A DNA stretch of 64,000 nt, from positions 1,426,001-1,490,000 of the forward strand of contig NZ_JABBGB010000001.1 of assembly GCF_012927185.1 (NCBI RefSeq). The letters run 5' to 3'. This document shows, piece after piece, positions 61,398 through 64,000 of the stretch. A program made the position numbers and the translations under genes. The stretch comes from Pseudoflavitalea sp. G-6-1-2 (lineage in GTDB: Bacteria; Bacteroidota; Bacteroidia; Chitinophagales; Chitinophagaceae). Below the pieces are notes generated by a model. The model was not told the origin of the DNA, did not search any database, and was given only the letters and a program-made list of their open reading frames with translations. Numbering within the stretch: the stretch's first letter is position 1; the number at the start of each line of letters is the position of its first letter.

Positions 61398-63122
61398 ATG
61401 AAGATAGCTCTCGCCCAACAAAATTATCATATCGGGAACTTTGAAGACAATACCCGGAAGATCATTGGCGCCATCCAATACGCCAAATCGAGAGGTGCAG
61501 ACCTGGTAGTATTTTCTGAACTGAGCATTTGTGGTTATCCTCCGAGAGACCTGCTAGAGTTCAACGATTTCATCAATGAATGTTATAAAGCCATCGACAT
61601 CATAAAAGAGCATACCGATACAATCGGAGTGATTGTTGGATGTCCGCAGCGCAATCCTGAAAAAGAAGGGAAGGATCTCTTCAATGCAGCATGGTTCCTG
61701 TACGAAAAACAAGTGCTGGGTGTTGCACAGAAAACCTGTTTGCCCAACTACGATGTGTTCGATGAATACAGATATTTCGAGCCTGCTTATCATTGGGAAG
61801 TGATCCGCTTCAAAGGCAAACGAATCGCACTGACCATTTGTGAAGATATCTGGAACCTCGGCGACAATCCGCTTTACCGCATCAGTCCCATGGATAAGCT
61901 GATTGTTCAGCAGCCGGATCTGATGATCAATATTTCCGCATCGCCATTCGATTACGATCACGACGACGACAGGCTCGAAGTGCTCCGCGCCAATGTGCTG
62001 AAGTACAAACTTCCGATGTACTACTGCAACACCATCGGTTCACAAACCGAAGTGGTGTTCGATGGTGGAAGCCTGGTTATGGATGCACAAGGCAGAGTGG
62101 TAAAAGCCATGAAAGTATTTGAAGAAGACTTCGCCATTGTAGATACGGAACAGGAGCAGTCTACGGTAACCACCAAAGCGCCGGCTCCGCTGAAACGCGC
62201 TACAGCCACGCTCGACAAAGAAATGCGTGTGTCGAAGGTAGACGATCCCGATCAGATCATCAACTACCTCACTTCAGAAAAAAATATTGGAGAGATACAT
62301 CAGGCACTGATACTCGGCATACGGGATTATTTCAGAAAGATGGGCTTCTCCAAGGCTATCCTCGGATCGTCCGGAGGTATCGATAGCGCTGTGGCATTGG
62401 CGTTAGCTTGTGAGGCATTGGGAAAAGATAACGTGCGGGCAATTCTGATGCCTTCCCAATATTCGTCCGATCACTCGGTAACAGATGCCGAACAGCTCAG
62501 CAAAAACCTCGGAAATCCATACGATATCGTTCCGATCAAGGATGTGTACAATCAGTTTCTGGATACGCTCAAGCCTGTGTTCAATGATCTTCCTTTCGGA
62601 CTGGCAGAAGAAAATATTCAAAGCCGTTCGCGCGGCAATCTGCTGATGGCCATTGCCAATAAGTTCGGATACATTCTGCTGAATACTTCCAATAAGAGTG
62701 AGTTGGCTACCGGCTATGGTACTCTGTATGGCGATATGGCCGGAGGGCTCAGCGTGCTCGGTGATGTGTATAAGATGCAGGTGTATGCGCTGGCGGAATA
62801 CATCAACCGAAATGGTGTTATCATTCCTGAAAGCATCATTCACAAAGCGCCTTCGGCAGAACTGAGGCCAGAGCAGAAAGACAGTGACAGCCTGCCGGAA
62901 TATACGCTTCTCGATAAAGTGTTGTATCAGTACATCGAGAGAAGGCAGGGACCGAAAGAGATCATCGCAATGGGAATCGACGAAGCCATTGTGAAACGCA
63001 TTTTGAAACTGGTGAACAATGCAGAATACAAAAGAAACCAGTTCTGTCCTATCATTCGCGTAAGCTCAAAAGCATTCGGCATTGGAAGAAGAGTGCCGAT
63101 TGTAGGCAAGTACCTGAGTTGA
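61398..63122 (+). CDS. nadE: Glutamine-dependent NAD+ synthetase
   Basis: The 574-residue enzyme amidates nicotinate adenine dinucleotide to NAD+. An N-terminal nitrilase-type glutaminase domain (1 to about 270) has the triad Glu41 (FSELSICGYPP), Lys112 (QKTCLPNY) and Cys148 (TICEDIW). The C-terminal synthetase domain has the ATP P-loop LGSSGGIDSAVALAL (about 322-336), NTSNKSELATGYGTLYGDMAGG and SAELRPEQKDSDSLPEY. A terminator follows. Confidence 0.96.
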   Translation: MKIALAQQNYHIGNFEDNTRKIIGAIQYAKSRGADLVVFSELSICGYPPRDLLEFNDFINECYKAIDIIKEHTDTIGVIVGCPQRNPEKEGKDLFNAAWFLYEKQVLGVAQKTCLPNYDVFDEYRYFEPAYHWEVIRFKGKRIALTICEDIWNLGDNPLYRISPMDKLIVQQPDLMINISASPFDYDHDDDRLEVLRANVLKYKLPMYYCNTIGSQTEVVFDGGSLVMDAQGRVVKAMKVFEEDFAIVDTEQEQSTVTTKAPAPLKRATATLDKEMRVSKVDDPDQIINYLTSEKNIGEIHQALILGIRDYFRKMGFSKAILGSSGGIDSAVALALACEALGKDNVRAILMPSQYSSDHSVTDAEQLSKNLGNPYDIVPIKDVYNQFLDTLKPVFNDLPFGLAEENIQSRSRGNLLMAIANKFGYILLNTSNKSELATGYGTLYGDMAGGLSVLGDVYKMQVYALAEYINRNGVIIPESIIHKAPSAELRPEQKDSDSLPEYTLLDKVLYQYIERRQGPKEIIAMGIDEAIVKRILKLVNNAEYKRNQFCPIIRVSSKAFGIGRRVPIVGKYLS

Positions 63123-63141
63123 TTACAATTTGTTTCAATAG

Positions 63142-63180
63142 AAAAGCCTGCTGTATTTCTGAAATGCAGCAGGCTTTTTT
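63142..63180. terminator. Bidirectional terminator after nadE
   Basis: Seventeen-base-pair stem with one G-T pair (63142-63158 with 63162-63178) and 3-nt loop; A tract before and T tract after, serving nadE and the convergent lipoprotein gene. Confidence 0.9.
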
Positions 63181-63213
63181 CAATCCTTCCGAAGAAGGTC
63201 AAATGATTTTCGA

Positions 63214-63663
63214 TTACTGACGCGTCAATGTGATGGTGAATTGGGAAGTAACTGGTCCTCCCGTTTGATTCTGTACAGCAATCAGGGTTGTTTTGGTAAG
63301 AGAAATCACTTCATACTTTCCTGCCGAAATAAATGCGTTAGTTCCAATGGTAATGGTGTTTGATTCAAGTTTCCAGGTAGTGATTTCGTCCCGGTCGCAT
63401 TTTTGTCCAAGATCAACAATAGCCATTTCGTTTTTAGCTTTCAGTTGCAGCTGATCATCCTTAACGCAGTCTTTGATGCCAGACATAACGGAGTTGTCGG
63501 CGCCATTGTCTACTTTCAGTTTGGCTTCGGTGAGTTTGTAGTTCCCGATAAGATTTTCAGAAGTTACAGCAAGCTTGTCGTCGTCTTTGTCTTTCTTGCA
63601 CGAAGAGAATGCGAAAAGTGTTACACAGGAGATAAGGGCAAACCTTAGAAGGTTCTTTTTCAT
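63214..63663 (-). CDS. Small lipocalin-like lipoprotein
   Basis: The 149-residue product starts at ATG 63661-63663 with a lipoprotein signal (FAFSSC) and a charged KKDKDDDK linker. The mature part alternates strands as in short lipocalin-like Bacteroidota proteins: ENLIGNYKLTEAKLKVD, CVKDDQLQLKAKNEMAIVDLG, ITTWKLESNTITI, QFTITLTRQ. The NYKLTEA start of the first strand takes the place of the usual GxW. Ligand unknown. The frame extends to 63774, but the upstream part would bury the signal peptide. Confidence 0.8.
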   Translation of the reverse strand: MKKNLLRFALISCVTLFAFSSCKKDKDDDKLAVTSENLIGNYKLTEAKLKVDNGADNSVMSGIKDCVKDDQLQLKAKNEMAIVDLGQKCDRDEITTWKLESNTITIGTNAFISAGKYEVISLTKTTLIAVQNQTGGPVTSQFTITLTRQ

Positions 63664-63841
63664 ATTGGGGGTTATTGGTGAACGGTCTGAACTTCCCAAT
63701 AACAGAACTCCGGGATTTTTATTGTGTAAAGCCGTTTTTCTCTCTTTTCGGGCATCCGTGTGGCAAGTTGGCAAGCATATTGCAACGGCTTTGTTCGTAA
63801 TTTCATATCTTGATATAATTCAATTACGCTAAACCCGGTTT

Positions 63842-64000
63842 ATGGTATTAACAGCCGACGACATAAAACAACTCAACGAAAAGATCCAGCACCACAGCAC
63901 ATTTATCGACAGGCTCCGCGACGAGACTGCCCGTGTGATTGTAGGGCAACATCATATGCTCGACAGATTGCTGATAGGCCTTCTCAGCAATGGTCATATT
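63842..64000 (+). CDS. MoxR-family AAA ATPase, N-terminal fragment
   Basis: The first 53 codons are in the window; the gene runs off the right edge. The stretch RDETARVIVGQHHMLDRLLIGLLSNGHI matches the MoxR N-terminus that precedes Walker A (split here: VIVGQHHMLDRLLIGLLSNG). MoxR ATPases act as chaperones for metal- or VWA-domain partners. Confidence 0.85.
   Translation, partial: MVLTADDIKQLNEKIQHHSTFIDRLRDETARVIVGQHHMLDRLLIGLLSNGHI

Overview
The window comes from a Bacteroidota chromosome, most likely Chitinophagaceae (genus not resolved). The evidence is the gene content (GldB gliding lipoprotein, DUF3078 beta-barrel, PCSK-free lipoproteins with Bacteroidota-type signal peptides, ArgF'-type transcarbamylase, geranylgeranylglyceryl-phosphate synthase family member, LytS/LytTR pair) and repeated matches to the Bacteroidota -7 promoter element TAnnTTTG in front of genes. 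Coding density is high. I found no rRNA, tRNA, CRISPR array, intact insertion sequence or prophage.

Layout. 1-754: a lipoprotein cut by the window edge. 941-10164: almost the whole heme pathway, as a leftward run hemA-hemC-hemD-hemE-hemF-hemB-hemL and a divergent rightward pair hemH-hemJ. 10165-11485: a long gene-poor stretch with three terminator-like hairpins. 11486-15791: ileS plus a DksA-like protein with a histone-H1-like tail. 15992-20162: a DPP-IV-type peptidase and an MsbA-like ABC exporter. 20227-22392: rbfA, a LolC/E-like permease and a small membrane protein. 22442-24664: transketolase N-half and a WecA-like phosphoglycosyltransferase. 24804-29039: frr, PPK2, mscL, a DUF3078 barrel and scpA with a very acidic tail. 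29088-31738: a YkuD_2-type transpeptidase and dxs. 31962-35077: LytS-type kinase, LytTR regulator, M28 peptidase. 35146-43402: an eight-gene arginine operon. 43820-44578: GGGP synthase family. 44579-45837: gene-poor DNA with a palindromic, MITE-like element. 45838-49218: B12-dependent ribonucleotide reductase. 49309-51270: Fic protein behind three evenly spaced inverted repeats, then a SUKH protein. 51321-55731: an FkbH-like/ACP/MBOAT/SGNH operon. 56076-64000: a 40-residue lipoprotein, two unknown overlapping lipoprotein genes, YcxB-like protein, gldB, nadE, a lipocalin-like lipoprotein and the start of a MoxR ATPase.

How parts work together. The heme genes cover glutamyl-tRNA to protoheme, with HemF and HemJ as the oxidative steps. 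The arginine operon appears to contain its own acyl-glutamate synthase candidate (GNAT) and uses an acylated-ornithine transcarbamylase with Val at the position that sets acetyl versus succinyl specificity. The best candidate for an undescribed system is the FkbH/ACP/MBOAT/SGNH operon: it looks like a Dlt-type surface acylation machine in which the adenylating enzyme is replaced by a glyceryl-loading FkbH-like enzyme. Also notable are an IleRS whose HxGH signature reads GIHH, and the phased operator-like repeats that abut the fic start codon.
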